Of a stretch of DNA of 64,000 nucleotides, positions 48,211-58,318 are shown one piece after another. The notes under the pieces are model-generated. The model saw only the letters and a list, made by a program, of their open reading frames with translations. It did no database searches and had not been told where the DNA came from. Origin of the DNA: Steromphala cineraria (lineage: Eukaryota > Mollusca > Gastropoda > Trochida > Trochidae). Both the position numbers and the translations under genes were made by a program. The stretch spans positions 6,492,708 to 6,556,707 of the forward strand of contig OU744725.1 of assembly GCA_916613615.1 (NCBI GenBank). The letters are read 5' to 3'. Numbering within the stretch: position 1 is the stretch's first letter; the number at the start of each line of letters is the position of its first letter.

Positions 48211-48335
48211 AGGATGACACGATGTAAATCGAGTACTGTTCCTTTAGTATGGTATTTTTCTCGGAGTTCTGCGAATGCAACAAACTCGTGAACTTTACAA
48301 ATGTCTTTTGCATTAGTTATACCCTGTTTGAACAA

Positions 48336-48402
48336 TTATACCTTGCTGTATGAACGTGTCTTAGAAGTCACGTCAGATGCGCACGCAGCCTACGAGATCA
48401 TT
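48336..48402 (+). repeat. Left inverted terminal repeat
   Basis: TTATACCTTGCTG at the outer edge and GCCTACGAGATCATT at the inner edge; the partner is 51646-51709 in reverse. It is preceded by a near copy of the outer motif, GTTATACCCTG at 48316. Confidence 0.75.
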
Positions 48403-48648
48403 AGCACCTTGCCTCGCACCGTGGAAGCACGGTGCCACGACTGTAGTACGAGTATAGCTGACAAAAAATTGCCAAAACGTTGGGAGCAAACTTCCATATC
48501 ATTTGCTACATACTTTATACTAAGAAGCATACTATTTTCATATTACTTTACGGTTGCAATAAGACCTACTGCCAACTTTATTGAGCGCAAAACAACAAAT
48601 TATTTTGCTCGTTTCACACACACGTGGTGAAATTTGGTCAGGCCTAAT

Positions 48649-49205
48649 ATGGCGACCAACAAGGAATTTGACTTGGTTGCGGCTTTAGGCCTCGACAACC
48701 CTGCTCTCCCTACTAAGAAGTCGGGGAAGAAGTGGAAATAAGAAGCATAACTCAACAGAAAATAACGTTGTTCAGGTTGCAGTCGAAATGGACAATTCCA
48801 ATGTCCCAAAACGAAGTGGTGACCCGCAACCATTCACATCAAAAGAACAAACTGAAAACAGTTTCAAAAACGAAACACTCACCACAGAGAACTTAAAATA
48901 TTTCAAAATGAAATATTGAACCTTCTCGAAATGTAATTATCACGACAACCGCAAACGCAAACCGAGCCCGTTTCCGGCAGGAAGCGTGCTTGCGAGGAGA
49001 GTGATTATGACAGTGACATTCCCTGTACTTAGAAAAAACTTCGTAAGGAAGTGGAAGACGTGGATATAATAGACGAAATTGACAAACTCATCGCTGACTC
49101 GCATTCGGAGCAAAGTGAAACGTCAGACTCAGACCAATTCGAAGATTTGCTCGAGTCAGAATACACAGTCACAGACAAAGTCGGCAAAATTTTTGAAAAC
49201 GCGCG
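48649..49205 (+). pseudogene. Gag-like remnant, 5' part, of the DIRS1-type element
   Basis: ATG at 48649 opens MATNKEFDLVAALGLDNPAL and stops within about 30 codons. Further in-phase pieces include DSHSEQSETSDSDQFEDLLE and EYTVTDKVGKIFENA (49095-49200), which I recall as the acidic region and hinge of gag-like proteins of DIRS-type elements. Stops and shifts separate the pieces. The frame is cut at 49205 by the insertion and resumes at 49853. Confidence 0.55.
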
Positions 49206-49852
49206 GCGGGGGATATAGTATTGAGCAGCGTCCGTCCGTACGTACCGACGGATGAAATTGAATAACTCAAAATGTATTGACCTGATTCTTTTCATTTTTT
49301 GTATATAGCTTCATCACCATAAGAGCAAGGTCCCTCTAGAGGTTCATGACCTTGACCTTCATTTCAAGGTCAATACGAGACTTTGACATTTTACCCTTGT
49401 AAGCGGTATATCCCAAGACCCATTCACTGGATTCTCTTCATAATTTACACACAGCATCTAATTGTGCAGGCGCCGGGCCCAGTCGATTTTGGTGACCTTC
49501 AAATTATTTTCAAAGTCACAGCGAGACTTTGAAAATTTCAGCATTGAAACCTGCATTTAAGGCTTGTCGGCGGGATATCTCAAGAACCATTGACTGGATT
49601 CTCTTCATAATTTACACACAGCATCTTATTGGGAAGGCGCCGGGCCCATTCGATTGTGGTGACCTTCACATTATTTTCAAGGTCACAGTGAGGCTTATAT
49701 ATGGAAGACCCAGGGACCAGTTGATTTGTTGTGGTCTAATTGACATCTAGTAGCATGACAAGTGTAGACAAGTGTTTCTATGTATACAGTATGCATTTTG
49801 TTCACATCAATTTGCGGCGGGGGATCTTGTCACCTTTGTGACAAATACTTGT
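49206..49852. repeat. Inserted repeat with two 165-bp direct units and TGACCTT motifs
   Basis: It starts GCGGCGGGGGATAT and ends near GCGGCGGGGGATCTTGTCACC. Two units begin at about 49398 and 49563 and share ACTGGATTCTCTTCATAATT, TACACACAGCATCT and GGCGCCGGGCCCA. TGACCTTGACCTT and several AAGGTCA words occur, along with GTCCGTCCGTACG. The gag-like frame of the DIRS element reads across it (FENA before, KYLRPGNLEVFNPKVN after), so the repeat inserted into an existing element. It belongs to an abundant class that I associate with molluscs. Confidence 0.65.
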
Positions 49853-50330
49853 TGACAAATATCTCAGACCAGGGAATTTAGAGGTTTTTAATCCCAAAGT
49901 GAACCACGCCATTTGGGCTAAGCTAAAACCTTACAACAGATCAAATGACATTAAACTGAGAAGAATTGAGGAGAGAATATTGTCAGAGGTTCTTACGCCG
50001 TCACAAGTTTGATTGATGAACTGTGGGCAATGAAAAACAAACCTTCAAAAGACACACTCAATTCTACAATAAAGAAGGCTATGGATGCTCAGACTTTACT
50101 TGGAAAAAGTGTCCTTCTCTTAAATCAGAGACGTCGAGAACAACTCAAACCTGATCTCAACATCAAATACAAGTCGCTCTGCAGTCCTTTTCTTAAAAGG
50201 ATGAAGGAACTAAATGAAACTAACATGGTGGGAAACAGCCTTACAGGACAGAATGTCCGAGGCCACGGGAGACCCTCAAATCGGGATTTTCTCGCACAAG
50301 GAGTCATCAAAGACGATACATGAACCATTT
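49853..50330 (+). pseudogene. Gag-like remnant, 3' part, of the DIRS1-type element
   Basis: Frame pieces KYLRPGNLEVFNPKVNHAIW, then KLKPYNRSNDIKLRRIEE, and MDAQTLLGKSVLLLNQRRRE with LKPDLNIKYKSLC (within the frame 50009-50323). This matches the pattern of DIRS-type gag-like proteins that I recall, in which NPKVNPEIW is followed by an R-R-x-x-L-K-P block. A stop near 50010 and a frame change break it. It is non-functional. Confidence 0.6.
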
Positions 50331-50466
50331 CAACACGAACAACCAGTACAGCAAGAAACCCAACAACAGGGGAACGCACAAGAGGGGCAGGGACCCGAAG
50401 TAACCAAACTATCTGTGAAACCACAGGTGAGTGCAGATTTAAATCTATTGGTTGACACAGTAAAAA

Positions 50467-51560
50467 ATGCAACTATTGTTAAAACAGTTATTGCCATTTT
50501 GTCATGCCGGGAAACTCCTTGAACATTTGAGTGTTTGGAAAACTCTCCCTTCTGATAGAAAAATAATTCAGACAATATCAGGCACAACTATTGAATTTGC
50601 TTCCTTGCCAATGCAAGAAGGTATCCCTGTCTCATATAAATTCCCTAGGGCCAAAAAGGCCATAATTAATGAAACAATATTGACAATGTTGAAAAAAGCG
50701 AAAGATAAATATATTTCAAATATATTCACTAGAGAAAATAAAGGTTAATCTTTCAGAATTATTTTGGACTTAAAAAATCTGAATGACACTGTAGTTTACA
50801 GACTTTTCAAAATGGACAATCTACATAACGCTCTTAATTAAGTAACTCCAGGGTGTTATATGGCTTCCATTGATTGGAAAGACGCATACGTTTCTGTGCC
50901 TGTAAGTTCCGAATATAGGACATACTTAAAATTAAGCTGGAATGGAAAACTTTACCAGTTCACTTGTTTGCCCAATGGTTTAGGGTCTGCACCCGGCATA
51001 TTCACTAAAATCACAAAAGTGTTTTTCTCAGTTTTTAGAGAGATGGGACACATGAATACTTCATTTATTGATGATAGTTTCCTAGTAGACTGTCTAGACA
51101 ATGTCAAGGATACAGTTCTATTTTCCTTTGAAAGCTGGGTTTACAGTACACCCTGAAAAGTCTATCTTAGTACCCACACAATCTGTGGTTTACCTCGGTT
51201 TCATTATAGACTCGGTTAACATGACAGTAAGCCTTACTCCAGAAAATGCTAGCAAGATTCAAAAAGCTTGTGTGCTCTTAAACAACTCACCAATGTCATC
51301 TATTAGAGAACTTGCAAGAATAATTGGATACATGGTGTCTACCTTTCCGGCAATTCCATACGCCAAACTTTACTTCAGAAGGTGTGATATCTTCAAAACC
51401 TCAGCACTTAAAAGTGTGACAGGAAATGTTGATGCCTTTATTGAAATTCCACCCAAATGTAAGAAAGATTCAGAATGGTGGATAAAGAATGTAACATTGT
51501 CTTCCAAAGAGATTTATACTCCTAACCTAAGTTATACCTTGCTGATGACGGGCTTAGAGG
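50467..51560 (+). pseudogene. DIRS-type reverse transcriptase remnant
   Basis: Pieces in order are SLPMQEGIPVSYKFPRAKKA (about 50600), ILDLKNLNDTVV, MASIDWKDAYVSVPVSSEYR (50860), FTCLPNGLGSAPGIFTK, the active-site FIDDS (Y replaced by F), then after a frame change near 51115 HPEKSILVPTQSVVYLGFII and SIRELARIIGYMVSTFPAI. These are RT fingers, palm and the start of the connection to RNase H. In-frame stops at about 50746 and 50840 and the shift at 51115 disable it. The sequence ends inside the post-RT region, where the terminal hairpin begins, so RNase H and the recombinase are deleted. Confidence 0.8.
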
Positions 51561-51709
51561 TCATGTGCCCTCCCTATTTCCCCTCCCTATTTTCCCTCCC
51601 TAGTACCAATTGGATGCTTGTTTGTGACCAAGTCACTCCTTAAACAATGATCTCGTAGGCTACGTGCGCATCTAACATGACCTATTAGCCCGTCATCAGC
51701 AAGGTATAA
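51532..51709. repeat. Terminal hairpin including the right inverted terminal repeat
   Basis: 51532-51566 (TTATACCTTGCTGATGACGG then GCTTAGAGGTCATGT) pairs with 51675-51709 at about 31 of 35 positions. The right terminal repeat proper is 51646-51709. A small pyrimidine array (CCCTCCCTATTT units) lies at 51568-51602. The extra, inward copy of the terminus recalls the internal complementary region of DIRS1, but here it faces the terminus directly. Confidence 0.7.
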
Positions 51710-52800
51710 CTCTAATCAAACTTCACCCTACAAGTAAGTCTCGCTTAATTATCGAATTATTGATAATCAGGTCTGGATTTAAACTTTGATTTAACCAAAG
51801 CGGTTGCATAAGTATTTAATTGATATTCGAATTATGTATATCATAACGTTTAGTATACCTATGCCAGGCTTCCAATGTATCCTTCAAAAATGGGTTTAAA
51901 GGTTTGTATATTTTGATGATATTAGCACCTAAAAGGAGGACATGCTTGATAGGAAAACCTGCTTGATAGTTTGTTGCAGGAGAAGACGATGAAGGGCCTG
52001 TATACTTGCGACTTGCATCATTTTTGTCTATGTAGCGCATCATCACCTGTAACATTTCCCTTTGACAACAACGCCAACAATCATGATTGAAGCTGAGAAG
52101 TGTGGAGCGAATGAACTCGATGAACTCTTTCTCCATCCCCCAACGGCTTGATCTGTTCTAGGAGCATCATCTGTGGGTTTAAACCTTGGGTTTAAATAGA
52201 CACCAACAGTTGATCGACTGCTTCAGCTCTCCTTTAACTTTGCCGTTTTGGGTCTGCGTGGCTTGAAGTGCGTGGCAGAGGAGTTGGGCCTCTGACCTCT
52301 GGTTCAACAGTACATTCATCGTCACCTCCTTCCGGTTGTTCTGAAGGTTGTTTGTGGCTTCCTTTGCGCCCCCATAGAAACCCATTCCCGACCTCCCAGC
52401 ATCCTGTGTGCGACCTCATGACGACCCTGACAACCATTCTGCCTCCATTGAGCGTCCAATGGCGACCCAGGTTTGGACTTTTGTATAATGTCGGTCACAG
52501 TTCACAGAAATGAGCAGTCTTTGAGGGGCTACATAACCATTCCATCAGAAACTCAGCGAAGGGCTTGCAGTAACATCTTTCAGGGGAACAACGCTGCAAC
52601 CAATGCTCTGCCTCCAACATGCTTGTCGAGGGACCACGTTGACGTCAGGTCACGGCGCTCTTTAGCATTTGTGACGTTGACGGATATCATCCAAACTAGT
52701 GTCGTGTATCTATACCACTGAGACGTGTGTACTTGGTCCTTTTCTCTGTCCATTAATAAATCATGAAAGGTTGTGGCAATGAATGTCATAATTATTTGTT
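51710..52800. other. Unassigned region with GC-richer block; possible transposon-derived coding remnant on the minus strand
   Basis: On the minus strand the frame 51816-52136 (FIEFIRSTLLSFNHD, REMLQVMMRYIDKND) has a helical, acidic and basic make-up that loosely recalls the C-terminal domain of MADF/Myb-SANT proteins accompanying Harbinger transposases. Upstream frames (52179-52789) are broken by stops and lack a motif that I can name. I cannot assign it. GC content and balanced codon use exceed the surrounding DNA, which suggests former coding sequence. Confidence 0.3.
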
Positions 52801-54889
52801 TACGTTATACCCTTTCTTTAAAAGATTATTACTGACCTCGATGATAATTCTCTCTAGCTTTAGTCCTTAACATGCATTTGATCGTTTTCGATATCGTTAC
52901 TGTAATTATTCAGGGATTATAATACCGATTTATTCTTTCCACTTGATTTTCACAATGTAACCAGCCATTCCTTCATGAAGAGAATAATCTAATTTTTGAT
53001 GTTTCGGCATTCTCAGGAGACAGTTACTGTCATGACTGTCAACGATTACAGCAGTTTTATTGAATACAACTCACATCGCATCCTTGTTTATAATATTAAT
53101 CAGGTGTGATATAGTCCTTTAAGGATGTTATTTTAATGGAAAACTCGTACATGTGATATTCAAACTGGCGACGGTGATAAATATGTCTCACTTCAGCATC
53201 AAGCTTTATCAGTTGTAAAGCTGAGGTGTGGACTGGTGTGAATATATTTCAAAGGACTGAGAATTTTACTGACGCTTTGTGTTTAATACATTTCTTATTT
53301 TAGATCATGTTAAATCAACTTAAATACCAGGGGTAAAGTTGAAGTTTCAGTTAAACAAGCAGAGTATCATTATCATTTCTGACCAGTATGATTAGTTGTA
53401 CGTCATACGTTACATTGTTTTATTATAATTTGTTGTCGGAAGACGTAACTGTAATGGTCGCCTCGTGTTTGAAAGTGTTTTCGACGATGTTGTCGAAAGA
53501 GTCAAAATAAGGCTAAAAGCCAAGTCGCTTTACCAAAATCTTCAGGTATATTGTTTTTCTTACTGTTTCTAGACATGTTTTAGATATATCAAATGTTATG
53601 TCATTTTCTAAATATTGCGAAATAAGCAATTTTCTTTCGGCGCGTGTAATCACGCTCACATAAATGTAGTGGCGGAATAAGTCACTTGTTTTGGAGGCTT
53701 TGCTAGAATAAGTATTCCATCATAGATTAATCTGTCATTATATTTCTAAAAGTAATGGAAATAGGATTTTATATTACATTTAGGTTATAAGTATTTCCAA
53801 TAGAGTATTTTCATTTGTTTTTGATAGTGAAAGAGATATATATATATATTGTCACTGAGTGTAGTTATACATGATAATATATATTAAGCCACAGAGCATA
53901 TATTTGTGTGGTAAAGAGTATATTTCATGTTTCCAATTCAAGTAAGACATATTATATTGTAGGAATAATTTCATTTCTGCTAGTGTAGGGTTTCAATCAC
54001 CATTTTGACTGATAGTCTAGGGATGAGTGAATATTTTATGAGAGCTTTATTTCATAAAGCATGTCATATACTGTGTGTTTTGACTAAGTGTTTGAATATT
54101 GTACTTTAGGTTAAATTGTGTAATTACTTCTTTATACTTACCTTATGTTTTTCTTATGTTTCAGAATACAAACAAATGTACGAACAAATGTACGAACAAA
54201 TATACAGACATAAATACTCATGTAGAAACAAGAAGGGATTTACATGAATCTAGAGAGAACAAATGTTTCTAGAGAGCTGTTGTGTGTTCAATACAGAGAT
54301 TCGAAGAAAACATTTACTTGGTTATTTTTGGTGACAAGAAGGCTTGGTGTGGTGTTCACAACATGGACGGTGGGTTCTATCTCGTAGTTAATGTGAATGG
54401 ATCCAGAATTCGTTAATAGACTACATCCACGGAGTATGTCAACGCCGCCAGGTCGTAATTGGGAATCGAAAGTAATCGAAAGTAATGACTGACCTAAACA
54501 TTGTCATCACATGCATATATACATGTGACACCGACTAAAACTAGAACATCTCAGTTTCTTCTCTATAATTGTGTATGTCTTATCAAAGATCTTGTAAAAA
54601 TATCATCACCAAAAATATTTTCTGTTCTTACACTGTATCCGTATTTAAATACGAATTCAATGCATGATACAATATAATGATGCAATAACTGTATCAGCTT
54701 TCTAATGTAAATGGTCGCTCGTTATTTTAAGTATTAACCACCCCTTTGAATTACAAACGTATTTGTTTGTATTGATTGCTGCATTATGTTCTTTGAAAGT
54801 TGGAGTGAAACGGAAGTCATGCTGTTATAGATAGTGAAGTGATAGAGAGTCAAACAATACAAATCTTTCATCTGGGAAATAATTGGTAT
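52801..54889. other. No gene seen; small 12-bp tandem
   Basis: AT-rich. At about 54170-54210 the unit ACAAATGTACGA is repeated about three times. A (TA)n run lies at 53834-53849. Confidence 0.45.
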
Positions 54890-55010
54890 GGTAGTGAAAA
54901 CAATTGGAGGAGAAAATCAACATCTTTTTTTTTCACAGTCAAGATGGGATTCATGGGGAAAACAATGCTAAATGAAAGCTGAAGTGATTGTTCTTCTAGT
55001 TCAATGACCT
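54890..55010 (-). repeat. Dispersed repeat family D, copy 4
   Basis: On the minus strand: CTTTCATTTAGCATTG, TTTTCCCCATGAAT, TTGACTGTGAAAA, GTTGATTTTCTCCTC and ACCATACCAATTATTTCCCAG, in the same order as 31440-31625. Confidence 0.6.
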
Positions 55011-55387
55011 TTAAACATAATTATGTAAATAGTATCTTGCTTTAATGATAAGTGTAAGAAAAACATTTTAGGTGTATTTTCGTATCCTTCGTCTTCCCGA
55101 TTCCCCAAAAACATCTTTTGCACATACATCAATAAAAGTTGTATAAATGTTTAAAAGAAACATTGAGAATATGTAGCCTAAGATTTAGTGCAGAAGTTGA
55201 AACAAGTTTAAATGGAAGTTCAAATATGGTTTCACTAAGACAATGTCGATATGTCTGATATTAAACCAAGCTAGATAGCATTAAATGTGATTTTGAACAT
55301 TTTCATTTCGTGTATAAACTTTGGACTTTTTTATAATATAATTTCTTGAATATACAATATCATCATCCAACCTATAAGTGTATTACG
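55011..55387. other. No gene seen
   Basis: AT-rich spacer. Confidence 0.4.
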
Positions 55388-55625
55388 TACACTAGAGCAT
55401 AGTACATCACCTCGACCTGTTTCAATTACTGACCAGCCCAATTCACCAGAATCGGTTTGAGCTAGGGGTCGTGTGAACTGGACACAGGAAATGTAACACT
55501 GTGTGAAATTAGTCTGTTAAAGACTTGAAGGTTTCTTCATACAAATATAAACAGACTATTTCCGGTTGTCTACACATCCATTCCCTCTACTCCTAATGAT
55601 ATTGATGAACTATGACACTGTCAAA
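55388..55625 (-). repeat. Solo module of the 1-kb element family
   Basis: Reverse-complement match to 195-425 and 28440-28672: GACCTGTTTCAATTACTGA, GGAAATGTAACACTGTG, ATTAGTCTGTTAAAGACTTG, GTTTCTTCATACAAATATAA and CCGGTTGTCTACACATCCA. Confidence 0.6.
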
Positions 55626-56269
55626 TCAGTCGAAAGAGATTCCACTTAAAATTGTATATACTAAATCTTGTCTAGATATACTCAGAACAAAAAGTTAAGC
55701 TTCACCAGAATTTCAACTAAAGTTTAACAAAAACACGGATGTATTTCTGATTATAAAGATGTATAAATTGGTATCCAGTGGTAATAAGGTTGTGTCCACT
55801 TAGCAAAATTGACAACATTAAGTGGATGGCCTTACATTTTACTGACTCTGTAGACTAAATCCAGACAGTTGACAATGTCGTTTTCAGTAATTGTGCACTG
55901 GATATTGATATCGTAATTGTCTAATTACAAAGGGTAAATATTTGTTAAGATTCATAACTGAAATTGAATGTGGCTCTGCTACGCAATTGTTACTTTAGTT
56001 AACTTTACAAATCAACTAGAAGAAGTGCTATTCTTACAAATTAGATACCATTTCATCCTACTGTTTCAGCATATCAAATAGCCAGAGGCTTAAACTTTCT
56101 CTGTTGTTTTTCAAGTCAAACAATGTGTAACGCTTAATAAAGTTTGTTTGTGTGACAGGTTATATATAATCAATCATTCTCAGATAGCTTGCTACAACAT
56201 TAATCTAGGTATAAATTATATTTTCTTTCTGAATTGTTCAAAAGTCATAGCTGACATTAACCTTCCTTT
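55626..56269. other. No gene seen
   Basis: AT-rich spacer before the LINE insertion. The first 45 codons of the long open frame starting at 56148 lie here and in the target duplication, and are pre-insertion DNA. Confidence 0.5.
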
Positions 56270-58318
56270 ACTTGAGAATGAGTTTTTTAAACACTCTTCA
56301 GACATTATTGTGCCTTACCTTGAACTAGTATTTAATGTAATATTAGAAAATGGGACTTTTCCAGATACTTGGACACTTGGGATTATTGTGCCAATACATA
56401 AACAAGGTGATGTTAATAATGTAAACAATTACAGAGGTATTTCACTGCTAAGCATATTTGGTAAACTATTTACTTTCATTGTTAATAAGAGGTTAGTGTT
56501 TTGGGCAGATACTCTCAACAAAATTAATGAAGAACAAGCTGGGTTTAGAGAGGGCTATTCAACTATTGACAACATATTTATTCTACAAGCACTAGTGGAT
56601 AGATATTTAAGTGTCAAAAGCGGGAGATTTTATGTGCTCTTTGTTGACTTTGCCAAGGCCTTTGACTCTGTGCACAGGGGGAAACTATGGAACCTATTAA
56701 GATCACATGGCCTCAGTAACAAAATGAATAAACTATTGGGTAGCATATATGAGAATGTTAAGGTATGTGTACGTAATAATAATGAAATTTCGGAAACCTT
56801 TACCAGCCAGTTAGGGGTAAGGCAAGGGTGCATTTTAAGCCCATTTCTCTTTACATTTTTCATAAATGAACTAGCTGCACAAATAAATTCTAACTGTAAA
56901 CATGGTACTCAACTTCATCCGGATATTACCCAGATATTTTTGCTGTTGTTTGCAGATGATATAATTCTCTTATCATCAACAATTAAAGGATTACAGACCC
57001 AAATTAATGAACTTGAATTGTACTGTGACAAATGGAAGTTAGCAGTGAATATGAATAAAACGAAAGTTCTTGTATTTAAACATGGATGTCAGCTATCAAG
57101 ACATGAACATTGGTATTTTAAGAGAGAAAAAATTGAAACTACAGGTTTCTATAAATATCTTGGTGTTTACTTCAGCAGAAACCTGTCATGGCATAAACAT
57201 ACAAACCAAGCTGCAGTACAAGCAAAAAAAGTTCTCATAACTATATACAAGAATCTGAAAAGCTTAGGAAACATTTCATATCAATCCTTGTTTAAAATAT
57301 TTGATATAAAGATACTCCCCATCCTTTCATATGGATCAGAAGTATGGGGCTTAAAACACTTTGATACAATAGAAAAGATTCATCTATATGCCTGTAAAAA
57401 GTATTTAGGTGTTAAGATAAACACATCTAGTCTGATGATATATGGAGAATGTGGAAGATTTCCTTTATATATACATTCGACTTTAAAAGTCATTAAGTAT
57501 TGGCTAAGACTCATTGACATGCCATCATACAGATTGCCCAAAAAAGTTTATAACATGATGATAATGTTTGATAATAATGGTAAAAGAAATTGGGTGACCG
57601 GTGTAAGAGAATTACTTTTTAATTGTGGTTTTGGACATGTATGGAAGGACCAAAATGTATATTCAAAAGATGTTTTTATACTCTCATTATCTCGGAGATT
57701 GAAAGATATTTATGTGCAGACATGGACAGCGTCCATGGCTCTAACAAACAAAGGTTTTTATTACAAAATGTTTAAATCTGAAATAATAATTGAAGATTAT
57801 TTATCAAAGATTACTGTTAAAAAATTTCGAATAGCTCTTTCACGTTTTAGATGTTCCTCACATGATCTTTTTATTGAGACAGGACGCTATATGAAGATTC
57901 CTCGCGAAGAAAGATTATGTAATCTCTGTCATTTGAATTTAATAGAAGACGAATATCACTTTTTGCTTATATGCCCTGTGTACTTAAACCTAAGAGCAAA
58001 ATATATAAAAGAATACTACTTCAGATACCCTAACATAATGAAATTTAATGCACTACTTTCAAACTCAAATTGTAATATTCTACAAAATGTTGCTATGTAC
58101 ATTTACTATGCCTCCTTGCACAGACAAAATATCATGAAGTAATGTATATCTGTATTAATGACATATGTGATGAGTTAGACAGTATGTTATATGACTTAAG
58201 GAAGTTATATGATGCTATATGACATAATTGTACAAATCTGTAAATATTGTATTTATCAATTGTACTATAGGCCTGTGGCCTTTAAGTATTGAATAAAGAT
58301 TGATTGACTTGAGAATGA
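56270..58318 (+). mobile_element. 5'-truncated LINE with 12-bp target-site duplication
   Basis: ACTTGAGAATGA occurs at 56270-56281 and again at 58307-58318. Between them lie the truncated ORF2 and a 3' end with AATAAA and a short GATT-GATTG tail (to 58306). The first LINE residues (FFKHSSDIIV) begin at 56283, directly after the 5' duplication. Target-primed reverse transcription commonly leaves a truncated 5' end and such a duplication. The endonuclease and ORF1 are missing. Confidence 0.8.
56283..58142 (+). pseudogene. LINE ORF2 fragment: reverse transcriptase and C-terminal zinc-knuckle-like domain
   Basis: About 620 LINE-derived codons remain open, inside a frame that begins by chance at 56148. 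Non-LTR reverse transcriptase motifs appear in order: IVPIHKQGDVNNVNNYRGIS, LVFWADTLNKINEEQAGFRE, FVDFAKAFDSVHRGKLW (from frame residue 165), LGVRQGCILSPFLF, FADDIILLS (catalytic, residue 268 on), and KYLGVYFSRNLSWHKH. The C-terminus has CNLCHLNLIEDEYHFLLICP (from about residue 591), a C-x2-C-x(n)-H-x(n)-C nucleic-acid-binding motif. The N-terminal apurinic-like endonuclease was lost by 5' truncation, so the copy cannot move by itself. The lack of stops points to a fairly recent insertion. I do not assign a clade. Confidence 0.85.

Larger units (their letters stand above)
48336..51709 (+). mobile_element. Decayed DIRS1-type YR retrotransposon with inverted terminal repeats
   Basis: 48336-48402 and 51646-51709 are imperfect reverse complements, sharing TTATACCTTGCTG at the outer ends, then GTCA, AGATGCGCACG and AGCCTACGAGATCATT. 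Between them lie gag-like remnants, an inserted repeat and a damaged DIRS-type RT. RNase H and tyrosine recombinase are missing. Inverted terminal repeats with DIRS-type RT fit the DIRS1 group, unlike the split repeats of its neighbour. It is not autonomous. The 3.37-kb length reflects a large internal deletion plus a roughly 650-bp insertion. Confidence 0.75.

Noticed and set aside
48301..48630. 109-codon plus-strand frame
   Set aside because: It runs through the left inverted terminal repeat of the DIRS1-type element and has no domain.
51816..52136. Confident MADF/BESS-type Harbinger accessory gene
   Set aside because: Only a loose helical resemblance; key residues cannot be aligned by eye, so it is left as unassigned.
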